From positions 124,001-188,000 of the forward strand of contig NZ_JAGQCD010000002.1 of assembly GCF_024345975.1 (NCBI RefSeq): a DNA stretch of 64,000 bases, read 5' to 3'. This document shows, in pieces, positions 28,759 through 38,069 of the stretch. The notes beneath the pieces were generated by a model that was given only the letters and a program-made list of their open reading frames with translations, made no database searches and had not been told where the DNA came from. Made by a program: the position numbers and the translations under genes. Each line of letters opens with the position of its first letter. The stretch's first letter is position 1. This DNA is from Cyanobium sp. Cruz-8D1. GTDB lineage: Bacteria > Cyanobacteriota > Cyanobacteriia > PCC-6307 > Cyanobiaceae.

Positions 28759-30666
28759 TCAGCCCAGCAGGTTGCGCACGTGGGCCAGGATCCCCTCACT
28801 GTCGATGCCCTGGTGGGGAGCCTGTTCCCAGAGGCCGCCACAACCTTCGCGCCAGGTGCCCAGGTGGGCGTATCTGGGGTGGTAACCCCGTTCCAGCAGC
28901 CAGGTGCCGAAACGGCTGCCCAGGCCGGTGCGGCGGTTGAAGGCTTCCACCACCAGCACGAACGGTGAACGGCCGATGGTCTCCATCATCGTTTCGTCCA
29001 CCACGTTGAGGCTGGCCTTGTTGATCAGGCGCACGGCCGTGCCCTCCTGGCGCAGCCGCTCCACCGCATCAAGGGCCCGGTAGAGACAGTCCCCGAAGCT
29101 GATGATCGTGCCGGCCTCCCCCTCCCGCACCACTTCGTCCCGCCCCGGCTCGAAGACGTAGCCATCCCCGTGCAGGTCGTTGCCCTGCTGATCCAGCAGG
29201 TTGGGCACCTTGGAGCGGGTCGAGAAGATGAAGCGGAGTCCCGGATCGTGGAACACCGCCTCCACGCAGGCCTTCATCTGCCCCGCATCGGCAGGGAAAT
29301 AGAGCCGGGTGGGGAGGTGGTCATCCTCCAGCCCGTTGTCGGCGAACAGGTTGTTGAGGCCGAAATGGCAGGTGTTGTCGGCCATGTCGTCGACGCCGGC
29401 ATGGGAGAAATGGCAGAGCACGTTGGCGCCGTTGAGGCGCGCCATGGTGATCTCGGAAATGCACATCTCCAGGAAGGCGCTGAAGGTGGCGAACAGGCCC
29501 TGGCGCCCTTTCTGCATGCCAAAGCCGGCGGCGGCGGAGAAGTTGGCCCGCTCCATGATGCCGCCGCTGATGAAGATCTCCGGATAGGCCTTGCGGATCT
29601 GGCTCAGACCGCAGGACCCCTCCAGATCGGAGTCGACGCAGAGCACCGTGTCCTTGCGCTCGCTGGCGTCCAGGTGGGAGAGCACCGTCACGACCGTGTC
29701 GCCGAAGATGTTGCGGTTGGCGGCGGTGGTGCGGCTGGAGCCCAGGTAGATGGTGGGATTGACGGGTTTTTCGATCGCCTTGAGGTGTGCGGCGGCCGCG
29801 TACTGGCCGCGCTGCTCCAGATAGGCGATCGCCAGATCGACGGGGATCACGTCGTGGCCATGGGTGGAGCCTTCGAGCCCCTCGATGCCCACGGCCATCG
29901 GCCGTTTGTTGATCACCGCCACCGGCCCATCGGTGGCCACGGCGGCGCAGAGCCGGCCGTAGAGGTCGTCGAGATCCTCGCCATCGCCGCTGAGGGTGGC
30001 CAGCCCCTGGCCCGCCAGGGTGCGGCCCACGTCGTAGCCCTTCTGGTACTGGGAGGGATGGCCAGCGATGGTGACGTCGTTGTCGTCGATCACCAGCTTC
30101 ACGTCGAGGCCGTGGGCCACCGCGAAGCGGGCCGCTTCGGCGTCATCCCCCTCCTGCTGGGCGCCATCGGAGCCGAGGCAGAAGAGGATGCGGCCGGGAT
30201 GGGCCAGGGCCACCCCGTTGACGAAGGGCCAGAGGTGCCCCAGCCGGCCCGAGCTGAACTCCACCCCGGGGGTGAGACCGAGCTCCGGGTGGCCGGGAAG
30301 GCGGGAATGGGCGGCCCGGTACTGCATCAGATCGCTGGCCTGCAGCTGGCCCCGCAGCACCGCCATCAGGTATTGGGTGGCCACCCGGTGGCCGGCCTCA
30401 TCGAAGAAGACCGGCACGAAGCGCTCCGGGGCGCCGCGGAAGAAACCATCGAGGATCATCACCTCCGGCACGGTGTCGTAGGGGCCGCCGGTGTGGCCGC
30501 CCACCCCCCGGGCAGCGCCGGTGGCCGTGAAGAAGACGATCGCGTCCCGGCAGAGCTGGATGTTGGCGCGCAGGGCCTGCCGCTGGGAGGGGCTCAGCTC
30601 GGGCTGGCAGGGGTCGAGGGCCAGGGGCTGGTAGGCGGCCAGATCGATCGGGAAGGCGTCGGTCAC
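28759..30666 (-). CDS. Transketolase-like thiamine-diphosphate enzyme
   Basis: This 635-residue protein has the transketolase layout: an N-terminal PP domain with GGHTGGPYDTVPEVM (about residues 55-69), a ThDP/metal motif FCLGSDGAQQEGDDAE with IDDNDVTI about 30 residues on, a Pyr domain with the probable catalytic glutamate in GGIMERANFSAAAGFG (about 380), and a C-terminal domain. The substrate-binding motifs differ from classical TktA, and the family name alone does not give the reaction. It lies 118 bases upstream of xfp on the same strand, so it may feed or share sugar-phosphate substrates with phosphoketolase. That functional link is inference from context. Confidence 0.8.
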   Translation of the reverse strand: MTDAFPIDLAAYQPLALDPCQPELSPSQRQALRANIQLCRDAIVFFTATGAARGVGGHTGGPYDTVPEVMILDGFFRGAPERFVPVFFDEAGHRVATQYLMAVLRGQLQASDLMQYRAAHSRLPGHPELGLTPGVEFSSGRLGHLWPFVNGVALAHPGRILFCLGSDGAQQEGDDAEAARFAVAHGLDVKLVIDDNDVTIAGHPSQYQKGYDVGRTLAGQGLATLSGDGEDLDDLYGRLCAAVATDGPVAVINKRPMAVGIEGLEGSTHGHDVIPVDLAIAYLEQRGQYAAAAHLKAIEKPVNPTIYLGSSRTTAANRNIFGDTVVTVLSHLDASERKDTVLCVDSDLEGSCGLSQIRKAYPEIFISGGIMERANFSAAAGFGMQKGRQGLFATFSAFLEMCISEITMARLNGANVLCHFSHAGVDDMADNTCHFGLNNLFADNGLEDDHLPTRLYFPADAGQMKACVEAVFHDPGLRFIFSTRSKVPNLLDQQGNDLHGDGYVFEPGRDEVVREGEAGTIISFGDCLYRALDAVERLRQEGTAVRLINKASLNVVDETMMETIGRSPFVLVVEAFNRRTGLGSRFGTWLLERGYHPRYAHLGTWREGCGGLWEQAPHQGIDSEGILAHVRNLLG

Positions 30667-30749
30667 GCTGAGGATGGGGGCTGGAGAACGGGCTGCCGAA
30701 GCCTTTGATCTTTCTTACCCCGCCCAGGTAAAGGAACGCGGCAGAGCCA

Positions 30750-31358
30750 TCAGGCCACCGGATTCAGCGCTGCATTCCAGCACTTCACGGCCGGGAGTCC
30801 TCGGTAGTTGGAAAGAATCGTGAGCGTGGCGGTGTCGAGCAGGAAGTGGGCGCCGTGGCTGGGCGGCAGCCCGATCCAGCGCGCCACGAACACCCGCAGC
30901 AGATGCCCGTGGGCGAACAGGGCCACCCGGCCACCGCTCTGCTGCAGCCGGTGAATCACCCGGTCGACCCGGTCCCCCACCTGGGCAGGACTCTCCCCCT
31001 CAGGACAGCCGTCGCGGAACACCATCCAGCCGGGCCGCAGACCCTGGATCTCTGTGTTCGTCAGTCCTTCATAGGCCCCGTAGTTCCATTCGATGAGATC
31101 GGGCTCAAGGTGGGCCTGCCCGGCCAGGCCCGCCAGTTCGCAGGTGCGCCGGGCCCGCTGCAGCGGGCTGGACAGCACCAGGGAGAACGGGCTGGCTGCC
31201 AGGACCGGAGCCAGTCCGCGGGCGGCCGCCTCCCCCCGTTCGGTGAGGGGGATGTCGGTGCTGCCGGTGTGTTGTCCCGAGAGGCTCCAGGCCGTTTCGC
31301 CGTGGCGAATGAGCACCACCTCGGCGGCGGGGGCGGGGCCGTTCTGGATCGTTGTCAC
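30750..31358 (-). CDS. Histidine phosphatase family protein (phosphoglycerate mutase-like)
   Basis: This 202-residue enzyme has VVLIRHGETAWSLSGQ (phosphoacceptor His in the RHG motif), TDIPLTERG, SSPLQRARRTCE, EWNYGAYEGLT and the second catalytic His in ALFAHGHLLRV. These are the elements of the branch that dephosphorylates sugar phosphates or similar small molecules. The GTG at 31358 was chosen because the upstream extension of this frame has no similarity and lies in the promoter region shared with narB. The natural substrate is unknown. Confidence 0.85.
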   Translation of the reverse strand: MTTIQNGPAPAAEVVLIRHGETAWSLSGQHTGSTDIPLTERGEAAARGLAPVLAASPFSLVLSSPLQRARRTCELAGLAGQAHLEPDLIEWNYGAYEGLTNTEIQGLRPGWMVFRDGCPEGESPAQVGDRVDRVIHRLQQSGGRVALFAHGHLLRVFVARWIGLPPSHGAHFLLDTATLTILSNYRGLPAVKCWNAALNPVA

Positions 31359-31515
31359 GGTTGGAGCGTCACGGAAGGGCTCTGGCGGGGAGACATCGTC
31401 CCGCTCACTTAAGCTCGTTACTCTGGCCAGGACGGTGGAAGGTGGGGCCGGTAGCCGCTGCTGACACACCAGTGCCCGTCGCAAAGCCGCCTGCGCCAGT
31501 CGTCCGCCCGCGATC

Positions 31516-33738
31516 TTGAGCGACCCCTCCGCGCCTCTCTCCTCCGCCGACGGTCCGGCCCGGGCCCAGTGCCCCTACTGCGGTGTCGGCTGCGGCCTGG
31601 AGATGAAGCCCCCCACAGCGGCGGCGGCCGGCAGCGAGGCCATCTGGACGGCCCGTGGTGACCGCCAGCACCCCTCCTCCCTGGGGCAGGTCTGCGTCAA
31701 GGGGGCCACCGTGGGCGAGACCCTGCACCGCAACCGGCTCACCACACCGCTCTATCGGCAGCGCACCGACCAGCCCTTGGCGCCGATCAGCTGGGATCGG
31801 GCCTTTGACCTGCTGGAGGCCCAGGTGCGACGCACCCTGGCTGAGAAGGGCCCCTCAGGCCTGGCGATGTACGGCTCCGGGCAGTTCCAGACCGAGGACT
31901 ATTACGTCGCCAACAAACTCTTCAAGGGGGCGCTGGGCAGCAACAACTTCGACGCCAACTCGCGCCTGTGCATGAGTTCGGCCGTGTCGGGTTATGTGCG
32001 CAGTTTCGGCTCCGACGGCCCCCCCTGTTGCTACGACGACCTGGATCAGGCCGATACGGTGCTGTTGATCGGCACCAACACGGCCGAGTGCCATCCGGTG
32101 CTGTTCCAGCGCCTGCTGAAGCGCAAGCGCAAGCAGAAGCAGGCCCTGCAGATCGTGGTGGTGGATCCGCGCACCACCGCCACCAGCGACGCGGCCGACC
32201 TGCACCTGGCCATCCGGCCCGGCACCGATCTGGCCCTGCTGCACGGCCTCGGCCACCTGCTGCTGGAGATGGGCGGGGTGGATCGGGCCTATGTGCAGGC
32301 GTCGACCGAGGGCTTTGAGGCGTTGGCGGAGTTGTGGGCGCTGTGGACACCCGCCAAGGTGAGCCGGTTCTGCGGCATCGAGGAGCGGCAGCTGCACCAG
32401 CTCGCGGACCGCTGGGAGGCAAGCCCCGCCGTGCTGAGTCTCTGGTCAATGGGGGTGAACCAGAGCGTCGAGGGCACCGCCACCGTGGCCGGGATCATCA
32501 ACCTGCATCTGGTCAGCGGCCAGATCGGCAAGCCCGGTGCCGGGCCCTTTTCCCTCACCGGCCAGCCCAACGCGATGGGGGGCCGGGAAGCCGGTGGCCT
32601 CGCCAAGCTGCTGCCGGGCTACCGCTCCGTCACCGATGCCGGGCATCGCGCTGAGCTGGAACGCCACTGGGGTCTGGCCCCCGGTGCCATCGCACCGGAA
32701 TCGGGGCTCACGGTGTGGGAGCAGATCGAGGCGATGGAGCGGGACGCCCTGGGGCTCTGGTGGGTGGCGGCCACCAATCCGCTGGTGAGCCTGCCCTGGC
32801 TTGATCGGGTGCGGGCCGCCGTGGCCCGCTGCCCGATGGTGGTGCTCAACGAGGCCTATGCCGGCACCGAGACCGCCGCCATCGCCCACCTGGTGCTGCC
32901 GGCGGCGCAGTGGAGTGAGAAGGCCGGGGTGATGACCAATTCCGAACGCCGTGTCACCTACTGTCCGGCCTTTCGTGTGCCCCCGGGCGAGGCCCGAGCC
33001 GACTGGGCGATCTTTGCCGAGCTGGGCCGCCGCCTGGGGTTTGAGGAGCAGTTCCGCTACGGCTCTTCGGCCGAGGTCTTCGATGAGTTCGTGGTGATCA
33101 CCGCAGGCCGGGTGTGCGATCTCAGCGGCCTCAGCCATGGGTTGCTGCACGAGCACGGCCCCCAGCAATGGCCCTTCCCCACCGGCACCTCCCCGGGTGG
33201 CGGCACCCCGCGCCTGCACACCTCCGGCCGCTTCCCCACGGCCTCCGGCCGCGCCCGCTTGATCAGCGAGGCGCCCATGGGCCTGGGCGAACCCCCCGAT
33301 GACGACTACCCCCTGGTGCTCACCGTCGGCCGCTACCTGGAGCAGTGGCACACCATGACCCGCACGGCCCACGTCGAGCGGCTGCTGCGGCCCCACGCTG
33401 CGCCGCTGCTGGAGGTGAATCCCGTCGACGCCCGAACGCATGGATTGGTCGATGCGGGCCGCGCTGAGGTGATCTCCCGCCGGGGCGCCGTGACGGCCAC
33501 GGTGCAGATCACCGAGCGCATTCGCCAGGGCACGGTGTTTCTGCCGATGCACTGGGGGGCGTCCCAGGAGCAGGCCTGCGAGGCCAACCGGCTGATGCAT
33601 GCCTTGGGTTGCCCGATCTCCCAGCAGCCGGAACTCAAGGCCGCGGCTGTGACGCTGAAGCCGATCGCGGCGCCGTCAAAGCCGAGGCTGTCGAACTCCG
33701 GTGACCATCCAGGTCTCCGGTCCGAACCGAAGTCTTGA
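31516..33738 (+). CDS. narB: Ferredoxin-nitrate reductase (assimilatory)
   Basis: This 740-residue molybdopterin enzyme reduces nitrate to nitrite with electrons from ferredoxin. The N-terminal [4Fe-4S] motif is CPYCGVGCGLE (Cys 19, 22, 26) with the fourth Cys in GQVCVKGA. MGD-binding motifs follow: SNNFDANSRLCMSSAV (the Cys proposed to ligate Mo), LIGTNTAECHP, SLWSMGVNQS, TGQPNAMGGREAGG and the C-terminal RTAHVERL and VFLPMHWG segments. TTG 31516 is the only plausible start after the TGA at 31462. Its last 63 bases overlap the convergent Crp/Fnr gene. It belongs with nrtABCD and nirA. Confidence 0.96.
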   Translation: MSDPSAPLSSADGPARAQCPYCGVGCGLEMKPPTAAAAGSEAIWTARGDRQHPSSLGQVCVKGATVGETLHRNRLTTPLYRQRTDQPLAPISWDRAFDLLEAQVRRTLAEKGPSGLAMYGSGQFQTEDYYVANKLFKGALGSNNFDANSRLCMSSAVSGYVRSFGSDGPPCCYDDLDQADTVLLIGTNTAECHPVLFQRLLKRKRKQKQALQIVVVDPRTTATSDAADLHLAIRPGTDLALLHGLGHLLLEMGGVDRAYVQASTEGFEALAELWALWTPAKVSRFCGIEERQLHQLADRWEASPAVLSLWSMGVNQSVEGTATVAGIINLHLVSGQIGKPGAGPFSLTGQPNAMGGREAGGLAKLLPGYRSVTDAGHRAELERHWGLAPGAIAPESGLTVWEQIEAMERDALGLWWVAATNPLVSLPWLDRVRAAVARCPMVVLNEAYAGTETAAIAHLVLPAAQWSEKAGVMTNSERRVTYCPAFRVPPGEARADWAIFAELGRRLGFEEQFRYGSSAEVFDEFVVITAGRVCDLSGLSHGLLHEHGPQQWPFPTGTSPGGGTPRLHTSGRFPTASGRARLISEAPMGLGEPPDDDYPLVLTVGRYLEQWHTMTRTAHVERLLRPHAAPLLEVNPVDARTHGLVDAGRAEVISRRGAVTATVQITERIRQGTVFLPMHWGASQEQACEANRLMHALGCPISQQPELKAAAVTLKPIAAPSKPRLSNSGDHPGLRSEPKS

Positions 33739-34314
33739 GTCGCTTGCCGGCTGCTCCACCAGTCGCGGAGCGAGCCTCAGGTCTCCGGTCGGGCCGCGGC
33801 AGGTTTCGATCAGCCGAGCTCGACGCAGAATCGAGAAATTCTGCGTCACGGTCACCCTGGTGTGTCCGATCAGATCGGCAATCTGGGCGTGGGTGAGTTG
33901 GAAAGGCAACACATACCATTCCTTCTGTCGATAACCGATGCGTTCGGCCAGCAATCGCAACAGGGCTGTCAGGCGTTGTTCAGCCGTTGTCAGGTGGCGA
34001 ATCAGCAGCAGATCCACGGTCCAGTCGTTGAGGCTGTGCTGCCCTGGTTGCGGCGCGTCGACGTTGCATTCGCTCAGCTGCACCGGGGTGATGGCTTCCA
34101 GATGCATCGTTGCCCGGCGCTGAAACTCCAGGGGCAACTGATCGCCGGCTTGAAGAAATCCCAGGGTGATGGCCTGGTTGTTGGTGGTTGACAACGAGAC
34201 CTTCAACAGCCCCTGCTCGATCTGGAAACACCGGACCCCACCTTGATGTTCTGGATCGAGCAGCAGGGTGTGACCCTCGGCGATGTTGATCCCGACACTC
34301 TGTTGTGGTGTCAC
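33676..34314 (-). CDS. Crp/Fnr-family transcription regulator at the end of the nrt operon
   Basis: This 212-residue protein has an N-terminal effector-like beta-roll (CFQIEQGLLKVSLST, GFLQAGDQLPLEF) and a C-terminal winged helix with THAQIADLIGHTRVTVTQNF as recognition element (about residues 140-160). That helix is like the NtcA HTH (IG-TRVTVT). The beta-roll is short and lacks the cAMP phosphate-binding residues, so the signal is probably not cAMP. Its ATG overlaps the nrtD stop by four bases, which places it as the last gene of the nrtABCD operon. The obvious hypothesis is local control of nitrate genes; it is not the global regulator NtcA by length and N-terminus. Confidence 0.85.
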   Translation of the reverse strand: MTPQQSVGINIAEGHTLLLDPEHQGGVRCFQIEQGLLKVSLSTTNNQAITLGFLQAGDQLPLEFQRRATMHLEAITPVQLSECNVDAPQPGQHSLNDWTVDLLLIRHLTTAEQRLTALLRLLAERIGYRQKEWYVLPFQLTHAQIADLIGHTRVTVTQNFSILRRARLIETCRGPTGDLRLAPRLVEQPASDSRLRFGPETWMVTGVRQPRL

Positions 34315-35144
34315 TGATCGTCGTGGGCGTAGCGTCGGTAGAGGAAGTCGAGGGCGTGGTTGCGGACGTCGTAGTACTCCGGCATTTCCATCAGCTGGGC
34401 CCGCTGGCGGGGCCGCGGGAAGGGCAGCTCGAGGATCTCGCCGATCTTTGCGGCCGGGCCGTTGGTCATCATCACGACCCGGTCGGCCAGGAACAGGGCT
34501 TCATCGATCGAGTGGGTGATCATCAGCACGGTCACCTTGTGTTCCTGCCAGATCTTGAGCAGTTCCTCCTGCAGCTCCTCCTTGGTGATCGGATCGAGGG
34601 CTCCGAACGGCTCATCCAGGATCAGCACCTTCGGCTGCAGGGCCAGGGCCCGGGCGATCGAGACCCGTTGCTTCATCCCCCCCGACAGGCTGCCGGGTTT
34701 CTTGTCGGCCGCCTCACTCAGCCCCACCATCGCCAGGTGGCTGTCCACGATCCGGCGGGCGTCGCCGTTGCGTTTGAGATGGGGGAACACATTGTTCACC
34801 GCCAGGGCCACGTTTTCGGCGGCCGACATCCAGGGCAGCAGCGAGTAGTTCTGAAACACCACCATTCGGTCAGGGCCGGGCTCGCGGATCGGTACCGACT
34901 CCAGCCGCACCTCGCCGCTGGTGGGCTGGCCGAAGCCCGACACCAGGTCGAGCAGGGTGGATTTGCCGCAGCCGGAATGGCCGATGACACAGATGAATTC
35001 GCCTTCCGCCACCTCCAGGCTGATGTTGTCGAGCACGGTGTAGGGGCCCTGCGGGGTGGGGTACACCTTGCTGACGCCATCGATCACCAGGAACGGTTCA
35101 GCGGAGCCGGCTTGGGTGTGCTGGGGGGACGTCAGGGTCTGCAT
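34311..35144 (-). CDS. nrtD: Nitrate ABC transporter ATP-binding protein
   Basis: This 277-residue ABC ATPase has Walker A GHSGCGKSTLL, a Q-loop in VVFQNYSLLPW, the signature LSGGMKQRVSIARAL and Walker B VLILDEPFGALD with a following H-loop (MITHSIDEAL). It closely parallels the N-terminal half of NrtC. In cyanobacteria NrtC and NrtD form the heteromeric ATPase that drives uptake of nitrate and nitrite through NrtB. It is the fourth gene of the nrt operon. Confidence 0.95.
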   Translation of the reverse strand: MQTLTSPQHTQAGSAEPFLVIDGVSKVYPTPQGPYTVLDNISLEVAEGEFICVIGHSGCGKSTLLDLVSGFGQPTSGEVRLESVPIREPGPDRMVVFQNYSLLPWMSAAENVALAVNNVFPHLKRNGDARRIVDSHLAMVGLSEAADKKPGSLSGGMKQRVSIARALALQPKVLILDEPFGALDPITKEELQEELLKIWQEHKVTVLMITHSIDEALFLADRVVMMTNGPAAKIGEILELPFPRPRQRAQLMEMPEYYDVRNHALDFLYRRYAHDDQ

Positions 35145-35178
35145 GCAGGCGCAAGGGGATGGGGACGCAAGGGGGTCG

Positions 35179-37176
35179 TCAGCGGCTGGACGGGGCTGGC
35201 AGCGGCGTCGGGGCCACCGTCACCTGGCCTTTGACGGCCAGAAGGTCGAGATAGCCCAGGGGATCGAACGGATCGAGGCGATCGCCTTCGAAGGCCCCCA
35301 GCGGCGACGGGGGCCGTTCGGTGGCTGGCAACCCCAGGGCGGCGGCGGCGCTCCGGAACAGGGCGCGGTCCTGCACCCGATCGGCCACCTCCTGCCAGTT
35401 GCTGGGAAAGCTGGTCAGGCCCCAGCGCCCCAGCTGGCTGAGGATCCAGACCGCTTCACTCGGGTTCGGCTCGTTGACCTCGGGGCCGAAGAAGCGGTTG
35501 AACGACGGCATCGACGTGGGCGCGCCGGTGCCACGGTCGTAGGCATCGATGAGGCCCGGCCGGATCGTCGCCACATCGGTGCCTACGTACTGACTTTGGG
35601 ACAACAATTCCGCCAGTTCGTCGCGGTGGGCCGGGTCGTCGCAGTAGCGGCAGGCCTCCAGCAGCGCCTGCACCAGGGCCTGGTGGGTGCGGGGGTAGGC
35701 CGCTGCCCAGGCCTCTTTCACCCCCAGCACCTTTTCGCCGTGGCCATTCCAGAGCTCCACATCGGTGGCGATCACGGTGCCCAGACCTTCCCGCACGGCG
35801 CGGGAGTTCCAGGGTTCGCCGACGCAGTAGCCATCGATGGTGCCCGCCTTGAGGGCGGCCACCATCTGGGGGGGTGGGATCACCAGCAGCTCCACGTCAC
35901 GCTCGGGGTGGATACCCGCTGAGGCCAGCCAGGCCCGCAGGATCAGGTTGTGCATCGAGGCCGGATGCACCATGGCGAGCACCGGTTTGGTGCCCGGGTG
36001 GGCCACGATCCAGGCTTTGAGCTCAGCCAGGGTGGTCACCCCGGCGTCGTGGAAGCGGCGATGCAGGGTGATGGCATTGCCGTTGCAGCTCAAGGTGAGG
36101 GCACTGACCATGGGCATCGGCGGCTGCCCGTTGCAACCGAGGGTCATGGCGATGGGCATCCCCGCCACCATCAGGGCCCCATCGATCACACCCTGGCGGA
36201 CGTGGGTCTCCAGGGTTTTCCAGTTGCTTTCACGCCGCAGCCGCACCTGGCCGAGGCCGTGCTTGGCGAAGAACCCCTTCTCCTGAGCCACCACCAGCGG
36301 CAGGCAGTCGGTGAGGGGAATGAAGCCCAGCTCCAGATTCACCTTCTCCAGGCCGTTGGCGGCGATGGCCTCGGCGGGCTTGAGCCGTTGCTGCCTGGCC
36401 CGGCGCTGTTCCGACAGGAAGCCCACGATCTCGCCGCGCAGCCCGTAGTAGCGCGGGTGCTCCACCGCCCCCAGCTGGGTGCGGGGCCGGGGCAGGGGCA
36501 CCTCAAGGATCTGGTCGATGTGGGCCTCGGGCCCGTTGGTCATCAGCACCACCCGGTCGGAGAGCAGCAGGGCCTCGTCCACGTCGTGGGTGACCATCAG
36601 GGCGGTGACCTTGGCCTCCTGGCAGATCTGCATCAGCTGCTCCTGCAGGTTGCCGCGGGTGAGCGCATCGAGGGCGCCGAAGGGCTCATCGAGCAGCAGC
36701 AGTTTCGGTCGCAGGGCCAGGGCCCGGGCGATGGCGACCCGTTGTTTCATGCCGCCGGAAATTTCCCTGGGGTACTTATCGGCGGCGGCCTTCAGCCCCA
36801 CCAGCTGAATGTGGTGTTCGATGATCGCTTCCCGTTCCTTGGGATCCTTGGCGGCGATCACGTTGTCGACACCCAGGGCGATGTTCTGACGCACCGTGAG
36901 CCAGGGCAGCAGGGAATAGTTCTGGAAGACCACCATCCGATCGGGCCCCGGATCGGTGACCTGGCGTCCGTTCATCAAAATGCCGCCCTGGGTGGCACTG
37001 GTGAGGCCGGCCAACAGATTGAGCAGGGTGGACTTGCCGCAGCCGGAGTGGCCGACGAGGGAGATGAATTCGCCTTCGGCGATATCGAGAAAAATATCCT
37101 TGAGGGCGACATACTCCCCGCCTCCCGGCAAGGGAAAGGTCTGGGTGACGTGGTCAACCGTGAACAGGGCGCCCAT
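35179..37176 (-). CDS. nrtC: Nitrate ABC transporter ATPase fused to NrtA-like domain
   Basis: This 665-residue fusion starts with an ABC ATPase (Walker A GHSGCGKST at residues 42-50, signature ISGGMKQRVAIARAL, Walker B LLLLDEPFGALD, H-loop VTHDVDEALL). From about residue 280 it continues with a domain similar to the substrate-binding protein NrtA (FIPLTDCLPLVVAQEKGFF, VHPASMHNLILRAWL, YCVGEPWNSRAV). In the well-studied Synechococcus elongatus system this cytosolic domain senses nitrogen status and mediates inhibition of uptake by ammonium. The ATG is two bases after the nrtB stop. Confidence 0.96.
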   Translation of the reverse strand: MGALFTVDHVTQTFPLPGGGEYVALKDIFLDIAEGEFISLVGHSGCGKSTLLNLLAGLTSATQGGILMNGRQVTDPGPDRMVVFQNYSLLPWLTVRQNIALGVDNVIAAKDPKEREAIIEHHIQLVGLKAAADKYPREISGGMKQRVAIARALALRPKLLLLDEPFGALDALTRGNLQEQLMQICQEAKVTALMVTHDVDEALLLSDRVVLMTNGPEAHIDQILEVPLPRPRTQLGAVEHPRYYGLRGEIVGFLSEQRRARQQRLKPAEAIAANGLEKVNLELGFIPLTDCLPLVVAQEKGFFAKHGLGQVRLRRESNWKTLETHVRQGVIDGALMVAGMPIAMTLGCNGQPPMPMVSALTLSCNGNAITLHRRFHDAGVTTLAELKAWIVAHPGTKPVLAMVHPASMHNLILRAWLASAGIHPERDVELLVIPPPQMVAALKAGTIDGYCVGEPWNSRAVREGLGTVIATDVELWNGHGEKVLGVKEAWAAAYPRTHQALVQALLEACRYCDDPAHRDELAELLSQSQYVGTDVATIRPGLIDAYDRGTGAPTSMPSFNRFFGPEVNEPNPSEAVWILSQLGRWGLTSFPSNWQEVADRVQDRALFRSAAAALGLPATERPPSPLGAFEGDRLDPFDPLGYLDLLAVKGQVTVAPTPLPAPSSR

Positions 37177-37178
37177 GG

Positions 37179-38012
37179 TCAGGAGGCTCCCTTGCTGAGC
37201 TTGCGCCCGGCGAAGGCCACCAGGCGATCCAGCAGCAACCCCACGATGCCCACATAGATGATGGCCAGAATGATCTGGCTGGAGCTGGCGTCACCGCCGG
37301 CGTTGTAGGCATCCCAGATGAAGTAGCCGATACCCCCATCGGCCTTCAGCATTTCGGCGGCCACGATGGCCAGCCAGGCCAAACCCACAGCGATGCGAAG
37401 TCCGGCGAATACATAGGGGATGGTCGAAGGTATGACAATGTCCTTGATGTAGGCCTTCTTAGGAAGCTTCAGCACCCTGGCCACGTTGATGTAGTCCTCG
37501 GGGATCTCACGAATGCCGATGGCGGTATTGATGATGATCGGCCAGATCGCCGTAATGAAAATCACAAAGATGGCCGATGTCGTGGAATCCTGGAACACCA
37601 TGAGCGTGATGGGAAACCAGGCCAGGGGGGGGACGGTCCGCAACACCTGAATCACAGGGTCGAAGCCCTTGCCGAGGAAGCGGTTCATCCCCAGGAGGCC
37701 GCCGACGGTGATCCCCACCACAGCGGCCAGCCCGTATCCCAGGGCCACCCGCTGCAGCGAGATCAGGATCTGCCAGGCCAGGCCCTTGCTGGTCCCCCCA
37801 TCATCGAAAAACGGATGAATGATGTAGGGATCCCAGGTGTCGACAACGACATTGACGGGCCCCGGCAGCCGGCCGACGCCCAGGACCAGGGACAGCAGCT
37901 GCCAGACCACCAGAAAGGCGCCGATGCAGATCAGATAGGGCGATAACTGGGCGACCCAGACGGGCGCGATCCGTTTGGGTCGATTGTGTCGGGCGACTGC
38001 GCTGGTGGCCAT
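37179..38012 (-). CDS. nrtB: Nitrate ABC transporter permease
   Basis: This 277-residue permease has a leading helix (LSPYLICIGAFLVVWQLL) and five to six further helices. The conserved cytoplasmic loop that contacts the ATPases is visible in NVARVLKLPKKAYIKDIVIP (about residues 175-194), the EAA-type motif of the BPD_transp_1 family. It forms the membrane channel of the nitrate/nitrite transporter with NrtC and NrtD. It lies 57 bases downstream of nrtA. Confidence 0.94.
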   Translation of the reverse strand: MATSAVARHNRPKRIAPVWVAQLSPYLICIGAFLVVWQLLSLVLGVGRLPGPVNVVVDTWDPYIIHPFFDDGGTSKGLAWQILISLQRVALGYGLAAVVGITVGGLLGMNRFLGKGFDPVIQVLRTVPPLAWFPITLMVFQDSTTSAIFVIFITAIWPIIINTAIGIREIPEDYINVARVLKLPKKAYIKDIVIPSTIPYVFAGLRIAVGLAWLAIVAAEMLKADGGIGYFIWDAYNAGGDASSSQIILAIIYVGIVGLLLDRLVAFAGRKLSKGAS

Positions 38013-38069
38013 GGGGGAAGGTTGGGAAGCGGCGGGGTGAAGAGGTCTCCGTTGGGAGTGTCTTCAACG

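Noticed and set aside
26193-30708. Long plus-strand frames opposite phosphoketolase and the transketolase-like gene
   Set aside because: They are antisense to clear enzymes and low-complexity, without start signals or motifs.
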